Source of the DNA: Gemmatimonadaceae bacterium
Lineage (GTDB): Bacteria > Gemmatimonadota > Gemmatimonadetes > Gemmatimonadales > Gemmatimonadaceae
Reading direction: 5' to 3'
Assembly: GCA_036504815.1 (NCBI GenBank)
Contig: DASXUN010000015.1
Coordinates: 62,001-126,000, forward strand
Length of the DNA: 64,000 bases
Under the pieces are notes generated by a model that saw only the letters and a list, made by a program, of their open reading frames with translations, made no database searches and was not told the origin of the DNA. The position numbers were made by a program, and so were the translations under genes. This document shows, one piece after another, positions 9,381-19,000 of the stretch (positions are counted from its first letter, which is position 1; each line of letters begins with the position of its first letter).

Positions 9381-9446
9381 CTGTCGTTTCGCTGTTGTCT
9401 CTCTGTTGTTTCTCTGTTGTTTCTCTGTTGTCTCTCTGTTGTCTCT
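9381..9446. repeat. 11-bp tandem repeat (CTGTTGTYTCT), five perfect units plus one degenerate
   Basis: Five head-to-tail copies of CTGTTGTCTCT or CTGTTGTTTCT run from 9392 to 9446, preceded by a degenerate copy (CTGTCGTTTCG, 9381-9391). The array ends one base before the stop codon of the sigma factor gene. The reverse-complement unit recurs at 10817-10860. Confidence 0.9.
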
Positions 9447-9447
9447 C

Positions 9448-10338
9448 TTAAGCGCTGAACGACTGAAGCGCCCGGCCTACGTCGCCCTCACGCAGCCTCT
9501 TAAGCGCCCGGTCTCGTAGTTGCCGCACCCGCTCTCGGGTGACGCCGAGCATCGAGCCGATTTCCTCGAGCGTGTGCTCGCGTCCGCCCTCGAGGCCGAA
9601 GTAGAGGCGCAGCACCTTGGCATCGCGCGGCGGGAGCGTGCCGAGCGCCTGCTCAATCTCGTCGGTGAGGAAGCGGTTCATCGCCTCTTCCTCGGTGTCG
9701 GGCATCTCGTCGGCGACGAAGCGTTCGATGAGGGAGCGGTCGCCGTCGGGATCCATGGGGGCGTCGAGGCGCACGTCGCCGCTGTTGAGCGCGGCGAGTG
9801 ACGAGACGACGTCCACCGAGAGGCCCGTTACCTTGGCCAATTCCTCGGGGGTGGGTTCCCGGCGCATCTTCTGGCGCAGGATCTCCGAGGCCTTGATGAT
9901 GCGCGACAGGTCGGCGGTGCGGTTGAGCGGCACGCGGACGGTGCGTCCCTGCCGCGCGAGCGAGGACAGGATGGCCTGCCGGATCCACCAGACGGCGTAC
10001 GAGATGAACTTCACGCCCTGGTCGGGATCGAACTTTCGCGCGGCGGTCAGGAGGCCGACGTTCCCTTCGCCGATGAGATCGATGAGGGGGAGGCCGCGGT
10101 TCTGGTACTTCTTCGCGACGGAGATGACGAAGCGCAGGTTGCGCTTGACGAGTTCCTGCAATGCATCCTGGTCGCCCGCGCGGATCTTGCGCGCGACCTC
10201 GATCTCCTCGTTGCCCTTGAGCAACGGGTAGGTGCTGACCTCGTACAGGTACTGGTCGAGGATGTCGCGCTCGGGCTCGCTGGGCGCGATCCCTGCGGGG
10301 ACCGCGCGGCGACGGCGGCGCTTGACTTCAGTGGCCAT
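9448..10338 (-). CDS. RNA polymerase sigma-70 factor, short RpoD/SigA-like
   Basis: This is a primary-type or group-2 sigma factor of 296 residues that directs RNA polymerase to promoters. Region 1.2 (residues about 25-55) is followed by region 2 with DLIGEGNVGLLTAARKFDP and YAVWWIRQAI, region 3, and region 4 with TLEEIGSMLGVTRERVRQLR. It lacks region 1.1, so it is much shorter than E. coli RpoD. The start ATG at 10336-10338 is followed by a basic stretch (KRRRRRAV). It may be the housekeeping sigma factor or a stationary-phase-type paralogue; the window does not decide. Confidence 0.92.
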   Translation of the reverse strand: MATEVKRRRRRAVPAGIAPSEPERDILDQYLYEVSTYPLLKGNEEIEVARKIRAGDQDALQELVKRNLRFVISVAKKYQNRGLPLIDLIGEGNVGLLTAARKFDPDQGVKFISYAVWWIRQAILSSLARQGRTVRVPLNRTADLSRIIKASEILRQKMRREPTPEELAKVTGLSVDVVSSLAALNSGDVRLDAPMDPDGDRSLIERFVADEMPDTEEEAMNRFLTDEIEQALGTLPPRDAKVLRLYFGLEGGREHTLEEIGSMLGVTRERVRQLRDRALKRLREGDVGRALQSFSA

Positions 10339-10525
10339 GGACTATGCCTCGACGAGCCAGGGGGCTCGAACGTGAATCGTTAAGGCGGGGGACCCGGAGG
10401 CGGGCCTGACCCGGTGCAACCACGGCGCGCTCGCCACAGAGTAACGCTGGCGGCGCCGCCAATGCTGAGCGATGTGTGAGGGAGCTAAAAATAGCGCGAT
10501 TGGCGATTTACGCTAGAGAGACCGC
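10339..10525. other. Non-coding gap between the sigma factor and tRNA genes
   Basis: No gene is seen. The gap separates the minus-strand sigma factor gene from the plus-strand tRNA cluster and should contain the promoter of the sigma gene. Confidence 0.5.
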
Positions 10526-10554
10526 TTGACCCACGTGATACGTCTGGATAGCTT
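10526..10554 (+). promoter_or_regulatory. Possible promoter of the tRNA-Ala/Gly/Val cluster
   Basis: TTGACC (10526-10531) is separated by 17 bases from TAGCTT (10549-10554). The -35 box is good and the -10 box is poor. The site lies about 50 bases before the tRNA-Ala gene. Confidence 0.4.
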
Positions 10555-10605
10555 TTTTGGTTCCTGACGGAACGCTTGGGAGACCGCGCGGCGCCGGACG
10601 GACGA

Positions 10606-10678
<73 letters not shown>

Positions 10679-10734
10679 CTCGGGGGGCCGTCGGCGCATC
10701 GGCGGGCCCATTGCCGGAACCCGATCCGGGACAT

Positions 10735-10807
10735 GCGGGAATAGCTCAGTTGGTAGAGCACAACCTTGCCAAGGTTGGGGTCGCGGGTTCGAGTCCCGTT
10801 TCCCGCT
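10735..10807 (+). tRNA. tRNA-Gly (anticodon GCC)
   Basis: The acceptor stem GCGGGAA pairs with TTCCCGC. The anticodon stem ACCTT/AAGGT presents GCC, and the T-arm has GGTTCGAGTCC. The discriminator is T, as usual for bacterial tRNA-Gly. CCA is not encoded. Confidence 0.95.
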
Positions 10808-10816
10808 CTGAAGCAG

Positions 10817-10860
10817 AGAGACAACAGCGAAGGAACAGACAGACAACAGAGAGACAACAG
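10817..10860. repeat. 11-bp tandem repeat (AGAGACAACAG), four units
   Basis: Four head-to-tail 11-bp units lie between tRNA-Gly and tRNA-Val: AGAGACAACAG, a degenerate CGAAGGAACAG, ACAGACAACAG and AGAGACAACAG. The unit is the reverse complement of the repeat behind the sigma factor gene. Confidence 0.85.
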
Positions 10861-10964
10861 GCACCGCACCTGCGGCACAGCGGTTCTGCGGCGGGGTACG
10901 TAGGGAAGGCAGCGCCAATGTGGGGACTGGTCTGTGCGCCTTCCGGTGTCATCCCGCTGGTTTC

Positions 10965-11038
10965 GGGCGGTTAGCTCAGTTGGTTAGAGCGCCACGTTGA
11001 CATCGTGGAGGTCACAAGTTCGAGTCTTGTACCGCCCA
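10965..11038 (+). tRNA. tRNA-Val (anticodon GAC)
   Basis: The acceptor stem GGGCGGT pairs with ACCGCCC. The anticodon stem CACGT/ATCGTG region presents GAC, and the T-arm has AGTTCGAGTCT. The discriminator is A and CCA is not encoded. A hairpin terminator begins four bases later. Confidence 0.95.
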
Positions 11039-11041
11039 TTG

Positions 11042-11071
11042 CCTCACGAGTGCGCCTCGTGGGGCTTTTTG
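11042..11071 (+). terminator. Rho-independent terminator of the tRNA cluster
   Basis: A 9-bp stem (CCTCACGAG with CTCGTGGGG, one G-U pair) is followed by CTTTTTG. It lies just after tRNA-Val and before the TPR protein gene. Confidence 0.85.
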
Positions 11072-11121
11072 TTAACTTCCCCGCGTCACCTGCCGGGTCT
11101 CCGGCCATTTCCGAGCGAACA

Positions 11122-12675
11122 ATGACGCTTATTCCTCGTCTTACGCTTCTCGCCGCCCTCGTTGCGGCCCCATTGGCCGCGCAGGAGCCGGCGGCCGCGA
11201 CCTGCCCCGTCGACTTCACGCAGCCGAAGGAACTGGTCACCCTCTACAACATCACCCGCATGCGCGCCCTGCAGCTGGCGCCGGGCGATGAGCGCGCGAA
11301 GGCCATCAAGGACATCATGAAGACGGTGGGCAACCCCAAGGTCGCGTCAGCGAACCCGCAGGGGGCCAACCTCATCGCCGGGCAGATGCTGATCCTGTGG
11401 GCGATGCAGCCGAACGCCACCGCCACCGCCACGCGCGCCGACCTGAACTGGGGCACGCCCAAGGAGCAGGTGGTCGACCTCGCCAAGATGGCCGACTCGC
11501 TGTTCACGACGGTGGAAGCGATGGGCCCGGCGTGCCATTCGGAGACGCGCCCGTTCCGCCAGGCGAAGCCGTGGCAGGACCGCATCAACGCCGCCTTCAA
11601 GTTCATGGCCGCCAATGAAGTCGATTCGGCGGAGTTCTACGCCAAGTCGTCGCAGGTGCTCGACCGCTGGTCGCCGTATGCGCCGCGCGTCTTCGCCGCG
11701 ATCGCGCAGGTGCGCGGGTCGCAGGCCGACATGATGAAGCACCTCGAAGAGGCGCTCAAGCTGACCGAGAACGACACGACGTACGCCGAGGACCGCCGCG
11801 CCGTGCTGTTCCAGATCGGCCAGGTCGGGCTGGAGTACGCCGAGATCCAGCCGGAGCCGAACCGCACGAAGACGCTGAAGCGCGCCGCCGAGGTGCTGCT
11901 GCGCCTCGCCACGGAGATGCCGGACGCCGAGTCGACGCCGTACGCGCTGTCGGGCCTCGGCATGGCCGCGACGTCGCTCAAGGATTCGTCGCTGTTCCAG
12001 ACGTGCTACGAACTGGTCGACAAGCATCTCGACAAGTACAGCGACATGTCGGTGCTGCAGGCGGCCATCTGCGCCAACCGCATGGGCAAGACGACGGAAG
12101 CCGTGAAGCTGTTCGAGGCGACGCTGGCGAAGAACCCGAACTCGCGTGACGCGCTCTACAACGCGGCCGCGCTGATGTACGAGCTGCGCAAGGGCCGCGA
12201 GATGATCCCGGTGGTGAACAAGCTCGTCTCGATCGACCCGGGCAACCCGGACAACGTCGCGCTCTACGCCTACGCGTACAACGTGCTCAACGACCAGTCG
12301 AAGCCGGCCGAGCCGCCGCCGGCGCCGGCCCCGACGAAGCCCGGTGTTCGGCCGGTCGCCCCGCCGCCGCCGCCGCCGAGCCCGTTCGCCGACTCCGTGG
12401 CCAAGTACATGAAGATCAACGACGACATGCCGCAGCGCCTGGTGGTCGTGGAGTTCGTGCGCTACGCCGACCGCGCCGTGGTGAAGGCCGAGATCGAGAA
12501 TCGGACGAAGGCCGCGAAGTCGTTCGAGGTCACGTTCGAGCTGCTGGACCTCGCCGGCGCCGTGGTGGACACGCAGGTGGCGAAGGTGGAGAACGTGGGT
12601 CCCAATGCCACGAGCGCCTTCGAGGTCAAGTCGGACAAGGCGAAGATTGCGGCTTGGCGCTACTCGCTCAAGTAA
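11122..12675 (+). CDS. Secreted tetratricopeptide-repeat protein with C-terminal FxLyD-like domain
   Basis: This 517-residue exported protein begins with a signal peptide (MTLIPRLTLLAALVAAPLAAQ). Its middle part, about residues 170-400, is helical with TPR-like units (for example AVKLFEATLAKNPNSRDALYNAA), which usually mediate protein-protein contacts. A proline-rich linker (about 410-430) leads to a C-terminal beta domain resembling FxLyD/immunoglobulin-like domains (VVVEFVRYADRAVVKAEIEN). The ATG at 11122 is chosen because the frame upstream runs into tRNA-Val. Its partner and function are unknown. It is followed 16 bases later by a CheY-like gene, possibly co-transcribed. Confidence 0.8.
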   Translation: MTLIPRLTLLAALVAAPLAAQEPAAATCPVDFTQPKELVTLYNITRMRALQLAPGDERAKAIKDIMKTVGNPKVASANPQGANLIAGQMLILWAMQPNATATATRADLNWGTPKEQVVDLAKMADSLFTTVEAMGPACHSETRPFRQAKPWQDRINAAFKFMAANEVDSAEFYAKSSQVLDRWSPYAPRVFAAIAQVRGSQADMMKHLEEALKLTENDTTYAEDRRAVLFQIGQVGLEYAEIQPEPNRTKTLKRAAEVLLRLATEMPDAESTPYALSGLGMAATSLKDSSLFQTCYELVDKHLDKYSDMSVLQAAICANRMGKTTEAVKLFEATLAKNPNSRDALYNAAALMYELRKGREMIPVVNKLVSIDPGNPDNVALYAYAYNVLNDQSKPAEPPPAPAPTKPGVRPVAPPPPPPSPFADSVAKYMKINDDMPQRLVVVEFVRYADRAVVKAEIENRTKAAKSFEVTFELLDLAGAVVDTQVAKVENVGPNATSAFEVKSDKAKIAAWRYSLK

Positions 12676-12691
12676 GGGCGACGGCGTCCCG

Positions 12692-13063
12692 ATGAACGCC
12701 CGGATTCTGGTGATCGATGACGACCCGGTGGTGCGCGGCATGCTGGTGGAGATGCTGCAGCGCGCCGGGTACGACGTGGATTCGGCGGAAGACGGGCGTG
12801 CCGGGATGCGGCGGTTTCACGAGCAACCTTCTGCCCTGGTGATCACCGATGTGGTGATGCCGGAGCAGGAGGGGCTCGAGACGCTGATGCAGCTGCGGCA
12901 CAGTGGCCGCCCCGTGAAGGTGATGGCGATTTCGGGGGGCGGGCGGGTGGGACCGGACGCCTATCTCAACTCGGCGCGGACGCTCGGCGCCGACGCGATC
13001 CTGGCCAAGCCGTTCGGGCGGGAAGAGTTGCTGGAAAAGGTCTCGGCGCTGTTGTCGACCTGA
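12692..13063 (+). CDS. Single-domain response regulator (CheY-like)
   Basis: This is a stand-alone receiver domain of 123 residues. It has the acidic cluster VIDDDPVVR (Asp9-11), the phospho-acceptor Asp53 in ALVITDVVMP, and the conserved lysine in ILAKPFGREEL. There is no output domain, so it would signal through protein contact with an unlinked kinase or target. It starts 16 bases after the TPR gene. Its stop codon touches the promoter of the next tRNA genes. Confidence 0.92.
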   Translation: MNARILVIDDDPVVRGMLVEMLQRAGYDVDSAEDGRAGMRRFHEQPSALVITDVVMPEQEGLETLMQLRHSGRPVKVMAISGGGRVGPDAYLNSARTLGADAILAKPFGREELLEKVSALLST

Positions 13064-13092
13064 TTGACCCGCGGCTCTTGGCCGGGTATATT
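13064..13092 (+). promoter_or_regulatory. Promoter for tRNA-Arg and tRNA-Pro
   Basis: TTGACC (13064-13069) is separated by exactly 17 bases from TATATT (13087-13092). The -35 box begins right after the CheY-like stop codon. A 9-bp GC-rich hairpin (13101-13124) follows in the leader before tRNA-Arg. Confidence 0.7.
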
Positions 13093-13143
13093 GTGAGTCT
13101 CGCCGGCGCGTGGTTGCGCCGGCGTCGGTGTCGTGAGGGGCAG

Positions 13144-13173
13144 AGAACGACAGATTAGGACAGAGAACGACAG
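13144..13173. repeat. 10-bp tandem repeat (AGAACGACAG) before tRNA-Arg
   Basis: Three 10-bp units, AGAACGACAG, ATTAGGACAG and AGAACGACAG, lie directly upstream of tRNA-Arg. They share the ACAG ending with the other short arrays beside tRNA genes. Confidence 0.7.
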
Positions 13174-13186
13174 ACGCGATCGGTTT

Positions 13187-13260
13187 GCGCTCGTAGCTCA
13201 ATTGGATAGAGCATCTGACTACGGATCAGAAGGTTGGGAGTTCGAGTCTCTCCGGGCGCA
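13187..13260 (+). tRNA. tRNA-Arg (anticodon ACG)
   Basis: The acceptor stem GCGCTCG pairs with CGGGCGC with one G-U pair. The anticodon loop reads ACG, and the T-arm has AGTTCGAGTCT. The discriminator is A and CCA is not encoded. The ACG anticodon is normally edited to ICG and reads CGN codons. Confidence 0.95.
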
Positions 13261-13270
13261 TGTGGGGCAG

Positions 13271-13290
13271 AGTAAGACAGAGTAAGACAG
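13271..13290. repeat. 10-bp tandem repeat (AGTAAGACAG) between tRNA-Arg and tRNA-Pro
   Basis: Two perfect 10-bp units, AGTAAGACAG, sit between the two tRNA genes, with related degenerate sequence on both sides. Confidence 0.65.
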
Positions 13291-13308
13291 AACGAGACTT
13301 TACCGAAT

Positions 13309-13385
<77 letters not shown>

Positions 13386-13428
13386 GAACGCAACCCCTTA
13401 TGTGATAAGGGGTTGCGTTCTTCATTTT
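13386..13428 (+). terminator. Island-borne terminator after tRNA-Pro
   Basis: A perfect 15-bp stem (13386-13400 with 13406-13420, loop TGTGA) is followed by TTCATTTTC. It begins immediately after the attachment repeat, so the island supplies a new end to the tRNA transcript. Confidence 0.85.
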
Positions 13429-14195
13429 CACCCGAGAAGCTGCAACTTCCGGGGCCACTTCGTGGCCACTTTGAAGGGCTGAAATTGCGTGTCAACGGTG
13501 GCCGGTGCCCTCTGATGACCATGCCGCCAGCTACTCCGACCCGCGTTCCGTTGCCAGCGCCTGATGAACTGAAGATGACGAAGAAGAGAAGTTGGGACCT
13601 CCGCGCTGTTGCCGACGCGAGTCCGCAAGTTGTTGGCCCCCTGACCGACCCGTTTCCGAATCAGCCTCTGTATCAAGCCGCGTGACCTGGTTCGACGGCC
13701 CGGCACGTAAGCGGTGCTGCCCACGATCGACACACCTTCGAGCGAGCGTACGCGGTCCAAGCAGCCACTGGCTGGACAGCGAAGGTCTTCAGCTAGCCCT
13801 CGCCGGTTGGTATCGGCGGGCGTACTTCCCCAAGACCGCCAGATTGTCCATGCTTATTCGGACGGCAGCGGCCGTGCAGGCAGAAGCTAGCCCTCAAAGT
13901 CCGACTGCCACCGAGCGCGTCAGTTTCCTTGTCCACCCGAGGAAATGCACGTTTGACCGGGACGGCACGTCGAGGAGCACACTCTTTCTCCACTCAATCG
14001 AGGTTCTGGTGAGGGAGTTTCGGTGGCCACCCGGCTTGGCGGACCACCGGCTGTACAACCGACAGCGAGTCGAGCTTCGGACGCAACGAAAGGCGATCGG
14101 AGGTCAACGAGGAGAATCCGACACGGCGCGATGCGCCCCTTCACGAGGGATTGGTGCGACTCGTCGGAACTTGGCACTAGCGTGGCCGAGATGAC
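13429..14195. other. Left end of island, no recognisable gene
   Basis: I see no frame here with convincing coding character, protein motif and start site. The integrase gene expected beside the attachment tRNA is absent; it lies at the other end. Decayed sequence is possible. Confidence 0.5.
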
Positions 14196-14207
14196 TATAG
14201 TACTATA
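14196..14207. promoter_or_regulatory. Probable operator of the TetR-type regulator
   Basis: TATAGTACTATA is a perfect 12-bp palindrome ending nine bases before the TetR gene's ATG. TetR proteins usually bind such palindromes in their own promoters, so autoregulation is likely. The AT-rich site also resembles a -10 region. Confidence 0.5.
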
Positions 14208-14215
14208 TTCGGACA

Positions 14216-14818
14216 ATGAGTTCTACTAATCAGCGTGAAGCAATTCTCTCGGCCGCGGCGCAGCTCTTCGCTCGTTTCGGCTACCGGAAGACGTCCATCG
14301 AGGACGTCGCGAAGCGTGTGCGTATTGGAAAGGGCACGATCTACCTCTACTTCGCGAGCAAGGAAGAGCTGTTCGGCGAAATCGCGCACCAGATCTGGGG
14401 AAACGTATTGCGCGAACTAACCGCAGCCGTGAAACGTGCCCGGACGCCGGAGGCGAAGCTCCGAGCGTACATGCGAGGTCGCGCCCATCAGCTGATCCGT
14501 GTGACCAAGGACTTGAAGGTCCAGCATGACCTCGCCCTTGAGTTGCAGGAGGCGGCCGCTCCTTATCTCAAGGAGCTTTGGGAAGCGGAGCGAGCGTTGC
14601 TCGAGGGCATCCTCGTCGAGGGGAACGCGTCCAACACCTTCGTTGTGCGACATCCTCACGCCCTGGCACTCGCCATGCAAACCGTGGTGCGTGGGCTGGA
14701 GCGGTCGATGATCGACCCGCAGAATGGCCCCGAGTTTCGCCGGGCCATCGACGATCTCCTGGACGTGTTGGTCCGCGGAATTACCTCGAGTGCAGGTCTG
14801 ATTCCCGACCGAGCATGA
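14216..14818 (+). CDS. TetR/AcrR-family transcription regulator
   Basis: This 200-residue regulator has an N-terminal TetR helix-turn-helix at about residues 10-55, with FGYRKTSIEDVAKRV and GKGTIYLYFASKEELF. The divergent C-terminal half would bind the inducer. It lies directly upstream of and on the same strand as the efflux genes, the usual place for a repressor of an RND pump. A perfect palindrome overlaps its own start region. Confidence 0.93.
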   Translation: MSSTNQREAILSAAAQLFARFGYRKTSIEDVAKRVRIGKGTIYLYFASKEELFGEIAHQIWGNVLRELTAAVKRARTPEAKLRAYMRGRAHQLIRVTKDLKVQHDLALELQEAAAPYLKELWEAERALLEGILVEGNASNTFVVRHPHALALAMQTVVRGLERSMIDPQNGPEFRRAIDDLLDVLVRGITSSAGLIPDRA

Positions 14819-14949
14819 GGTAAATCACAGGTAGGCGGCGCGAACTCAATATTGCGCCTGAGATTGACCAAAAAACCCGATAGGACCATTCAGTCACCAT
14901 GGTACCTACCCCCCCGCTACCACCCACCCGGGAAGCTGCACAAGGACGA

Positions 14950-16065
14950 ATGATGAAATCCAGAGAGGAAAAGACAGTGCCCGCATGCGTCGGCGACACG
15001 CGAATCCCCTGCCGGAGGCACTTGACCACTCGGTCGGTCTTTCTCGCCGTGGCCGTGGCCGGAGCGGCCGCCTGCCGCGGGGAGCAGTCCGCCGCACCGC
15101 CGCTGCCACTCGTGGAGTTGGCAACGGCGGTGGTTGACGGCTCAGGCGAAGATATTGTCCTGAGCGGTACCATCGAAGCCGAACGGACGACGCCGCTTGA
15201 TTTTGGCGTCATTGGAACCATCGAGGAGCTTGCGGTTCACGAAGGCCAGGTTGTCCAACGCGGTCAGGTGCTGGGACGGCTCAAGACGCGCGCATACGAG
15301 GATGCCCTCGCGATCGCCGTCGCTAAGGCGGATCAGGCTGAGGATGCGCTTCGGCGGCTGGAACCCATGCATCGCAATCGCACGATCGCCGACGTGAAGT
15401 GGGTCGAGGTCCAGACGGGGGTGCAGCAAGCCAGGCACGCTCGCTCACTGGCCCAGAAGAACCTGGATGACTGCGTCTTGCGCGCGCCGGTCGATGGCAC
15501 GGTCACCAGCCGGAGCGCGGAGCCCGGCATGACCACCATGCCTGGGCGACCGGTGCTCGTCCTTGTCTCCACTCGGGTCGTCCGTGCGACCGCGCCGGTG
15601 CCATCAGGGAAAGTCGCCCGCCTCCGGATGGGCCAGGTCGTCTCGGTCCTCGTGGATGCGGTCGGCACGGAGCGATCGGGGGAAATCGTCGAGATCGGAG
15701 TGGTCGCCGATCCGTTGACGAGGACCTACCCCGTGAAGGTACGCCTTCCCAACACTGATGGCGCCTTGCGCGTCGGCATGGTAGCCAAGCTCCGAGTGCG
15801 GATTGCGGGAGCCGCGAGCGCGGTGGTGGTTCCGCGTGAGGCAGTGCGGGTGGACGGCAGTGGAGAGCCCGTCGTCTACGTCGTTCGTGGGGACGTGGTT
15901 CGGTACCAGCCCGTCGAGGTCGCCGGTTACCGCGGCGAGTACATCGCCATCTCGCGGGGGCTCTTCGCTGGCGATCGCGTGGTCACGTCGGGCACGCCGA
16001 TGCTGGCGGACGGCATCAAGATTCGCGTGGCTGCCACGCCAGACAGTGGAGCGCGCGCCCGATGA
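14950..16065 (+). CDS. RND efflux periplasmic adaptor (membrane fusion protein)
   Basis: This 371-residue adaptor bridges the inner-membrane pump and the outer-membrane channel. It has an N-terminal membrane or lipoprotein signal (TTRSVFLAVAVAGAAACRG), a biotinyl-lipoyl-like half domain (TIEELAVHEGQVVQRGQVLG), a coiled hairpin, the second half (DCVLRAPVDGTVTSR), and beta-barrel and membrane-proximal domains. The ATG at 14950 follows AAGGA; an ATG at 14899 is less likely. Its stop overlaps the start of the pump gene (ATGA), so the two are coupled. Confidence 0.93.
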   Translation: MMKSREEKTVPACVGDTRIPCRRHLTTRSVFLAVAVAGAAACRGEQSAAPPLPLVELATAVVDGSGEDIVLSGTIEAERTTPLDFGVIGTIEELAVHEGQVVQRGQVLGRLKTRAYEDALAIAVAKADQAEDALRRLEPMHRNRTIADVKWVEVQTGVQQARHARSLAQKNLDDCVLRAPVDGTVTSRSAEPGMTTMPGRPVLVLVSTRVVRATAPVPSGKVARLRMGQVVSVLVDAVGTERSGEIVEIGVVADPLTRTYPVKVRLPNTDGALRVGMVAKLRVRIAGAASAVVVPREAVRVDGSGEPVVYVVRGDVVRYQPVEVAGYRGEYIAISRGLFAGDRVVTSGTPMLADGIKIRVAATPDSGARAR

Positions 16066-19000
16066 AGGCCCACAACCTCGTCGAGCGCGCCATGATCGAA
16101 TGGCGCATCGTAGTCACGCTCGTCGCCGGTCTGGCGATGTTCGGTACCATCTCGTTCCTGACCATGCCGCGGCAGGAGTTTCCCGAGTTCACCGTCCGAC
16201 AGGGACTCGTGGTGGGGATCATGCCGGGGGCCACCTCCGCCGAGGTCGAGGAACGCCTCGCCAAGCCGGTGGAGGCGTTCCTGTTCAGCTTCGCAGAGGT
16301 GAACAAGCTGAAGACGTACTCGCTGTCCAAGGAAGGGCAGCTCATCGTCTTTGTCGAACTGAATGACCGGGTGGCCGGGCTGGCTGCGGACGCTTTTTGG
16401 GCAAAGCTGCGCCTCGGCCTCACCGAACTGCGGGAGCAGAGCCTGCCGCCCCAGGTCGTGGCGCTCGTGGGTAACAACGACTTCGGAGACACGAGCGCGC
16501 TGCTGCTCACGCTGACCTCGGAGGGGCACAGCGCACGCGACCTGCAGACCCAGCTGGAGGTTGTCGAGGCGCAATTGCGTCGGCTTCCCGGAACCTCGAA
16601 GCTCCGCCGCTTCGGCATGCAGCGCGAGGTGATTCGCGTCACCCTTTCGAGCGAACGCCTTTCACACTACGGCGTGCGCCCAGCGACGGTCTGGCTGGCA
16701 CTACAGGGAACGGCGGGCCAGCCGGCGCCCGCCCGCCTCGACACCAAGACACTCGAACTGTCGGTGCATGTGGGCGCGGTGCTGCGATCCGAGGACAAGC
16801 TTGCACAGACCATCGTATTCTCGTCTCCAACAGGCTCGCACGTGCGACTGGCTGACGTCGCCAGCATTCGCCGCGAATACGGGCACGACGACGCGTTCGT
16901 CCGCTTTGATGGTAAACAGGCGGTGGTCTTGTCGGTCGAGATGCAAAAGGGGCACAACATCGCCACCTTCGGCCGGGAGGTAGACGAGGCGTTGACCGAG
17001 GCGCGCCGAGAGCTTCCGCCGACGGTCAGGATCGCCCGAGTGGTGGATCAGCCACAGGTCGTGGCGGTCGCAGTGGGCCACTTCCTGCGTGATTTTGGCC
17101 TGGCGATCATGGCGGTCATCGCCATGACCATGCTCCTCCTGCCGCTGCGCGTCGCGATGGTGGCGGCCGTCTCGATCCCGATCTCCATCCTGATCACCCT
17201 GGGCGTGCTCAATGCCCTCGGCGTGCAGTTGCAGACGGTGTCGTTGGCGGGCCTCATCGTCGTCCTCGGCATGGTGGTGGACAATGCGATCGTCATCATC
17301 GACGATCATGTCGAACGGCTCGACCATGGCGCCGACGTGTGGACCGCGGCGAGGGAAAGCGCGACCAGCCTGGCCGGCCCTGTCTTCAGTGCCACGTTGG
17401 CCATCATCATGGCGTACGTGCCGCTGGCGTGGTTTCTGAAGGGAATGGGTGGCGAGTTCGTCGGGAGCCTGCCCGTCACCATCGCCGTGGCACTCGGCGC
17501 CAGCCTGCTGGTCTCCGTCTTCCTCCTTCCCATTCTCAACCTCCGGTTCATTCGTCACGGGCTCCACCGGCCTGATGGAGATGAACGCGCAACCGTTCTG
17601 GATCGCCTGAGAGGGATCTACGGTCGGAGTCTCGAGCTGGCCTTCCGCCGGCCACGTCTCGCAATCGGGACCGGCGTTGCCTCGGTGCTCGCCGCGGCGT
17701 TGCTCGGCTTCTTCATGCCGCGGCAACTCTTCCCGAAGGTCGACCGCAACCAGTTCGCGGTCGAGATCTATCTGCCCAGTGGTCGTCCGCTGGCACAGAC
17801 GGATGACGTCGCCCGCCGCGTGGAACGGGAGTTGCTCCGAGACCCGCGCGTGACGCACGTCACGTCGTTTATCGGCACGAGTTCGCCGCGCTTCCATACC
17901 ACGTACATACCCAACATGCCGTCGCGGAATTTCGCCCAGCTCCTGGTGTGCACGGTGAGTGACGAAGCGACGGTCGAAGTTCTGCACGAATACGAACAAC
18001 GCCACCGGAATAGTTTCCCGGAAGGCTGGGTGCGCTGGAAGCAGCTCGACCTCCAGGCCACAAGTGCGCCGATCGAAGTCCGCCTCTCCGGCAGCGACAT
18101 TCCGCAGTTGCGGCAGCTGGCGCTGCGCCTCGAAACAGCAGCCCGCGCGATCCCCGGCGTCACGTGGATCCGCAACGACTTCGGCGAGCCGCGACAGGGA
18201 GTGAGCGTGCTGCCAGACGCGGACAACGCCGCGCGCCTCGGAGTGTCGTCCGCCAGCCTCCAGGCCTCGCTCATGGCAGGAAGCAGTCTCGGCCTGCCGA
18301 TCGCCACCCTCTGGGAGCACGCGGATCCGATACGGGTCATCCTCGGCGAGGATCCGCGCGAGTCCCAGACCATGCAGGGGTTCCGCCGGCAGTACGTTTC
18401 GTCGCTGCTGCTCGGCGCCGCCGTGCCCATCGAAGAGGTGGCTCACATTCGGCCGGATTGGAACGAGGAGGCGATCGTGCACCGCAACGGGGTGCGCACG
18501 CTGACCGTGCGTGTCGATGTCGGACCCGGGATCCTGGCGTCGGACGTCGAGCGCAAGCTGGACCGTGCCCTCAAGCTGATGGAGCCGACGCCCGGTATCC
18601 GGATCGGCTGGGGCGGCGAACGGGAGGGCACCGTGGAGAACTACACACCCATGTCAGTCTCAATGGCCGCGAGCGTGGCCATCATCTACCTGATCCTGCT
18701 CTTCGAGTTCGGACGGCATCGGCTGGTTCTGCTCGTGATGGTCACGATGCCACTCGCGCTGTTCGGCGCCGTACTTGGACTGATGCTCACGGGAAACGCC
18801 TTCGGATTCACGTCGTTTCTGGGCGTCATCGGCCTCATGGGCATCGTCGTCCGAAACGGAATCATCCTCGTGGGATTCGCCGAGGAGCTTCGCGCGCAGG
18901 GAATGTCTAGTCGGGACGCTGCCCTGGCCGCTGGTATGCGTCGTATGCGGCCCATCGTGCTGACGGCGGCAGCGGCCGCCGTCGGCGTGGTGCCGATGAT

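Noticed and set aside
9381-9446. Tandem 11-mers considered as a CRISPR array
   Set aside because: The units are contiguous without spacers and there are no cas genes.
13429-14215. Search for an integrase or its remnant beside tRNA-Pro
   Set aside because: No catalytic motif of either recombinase family was found on either strand in this stretch.
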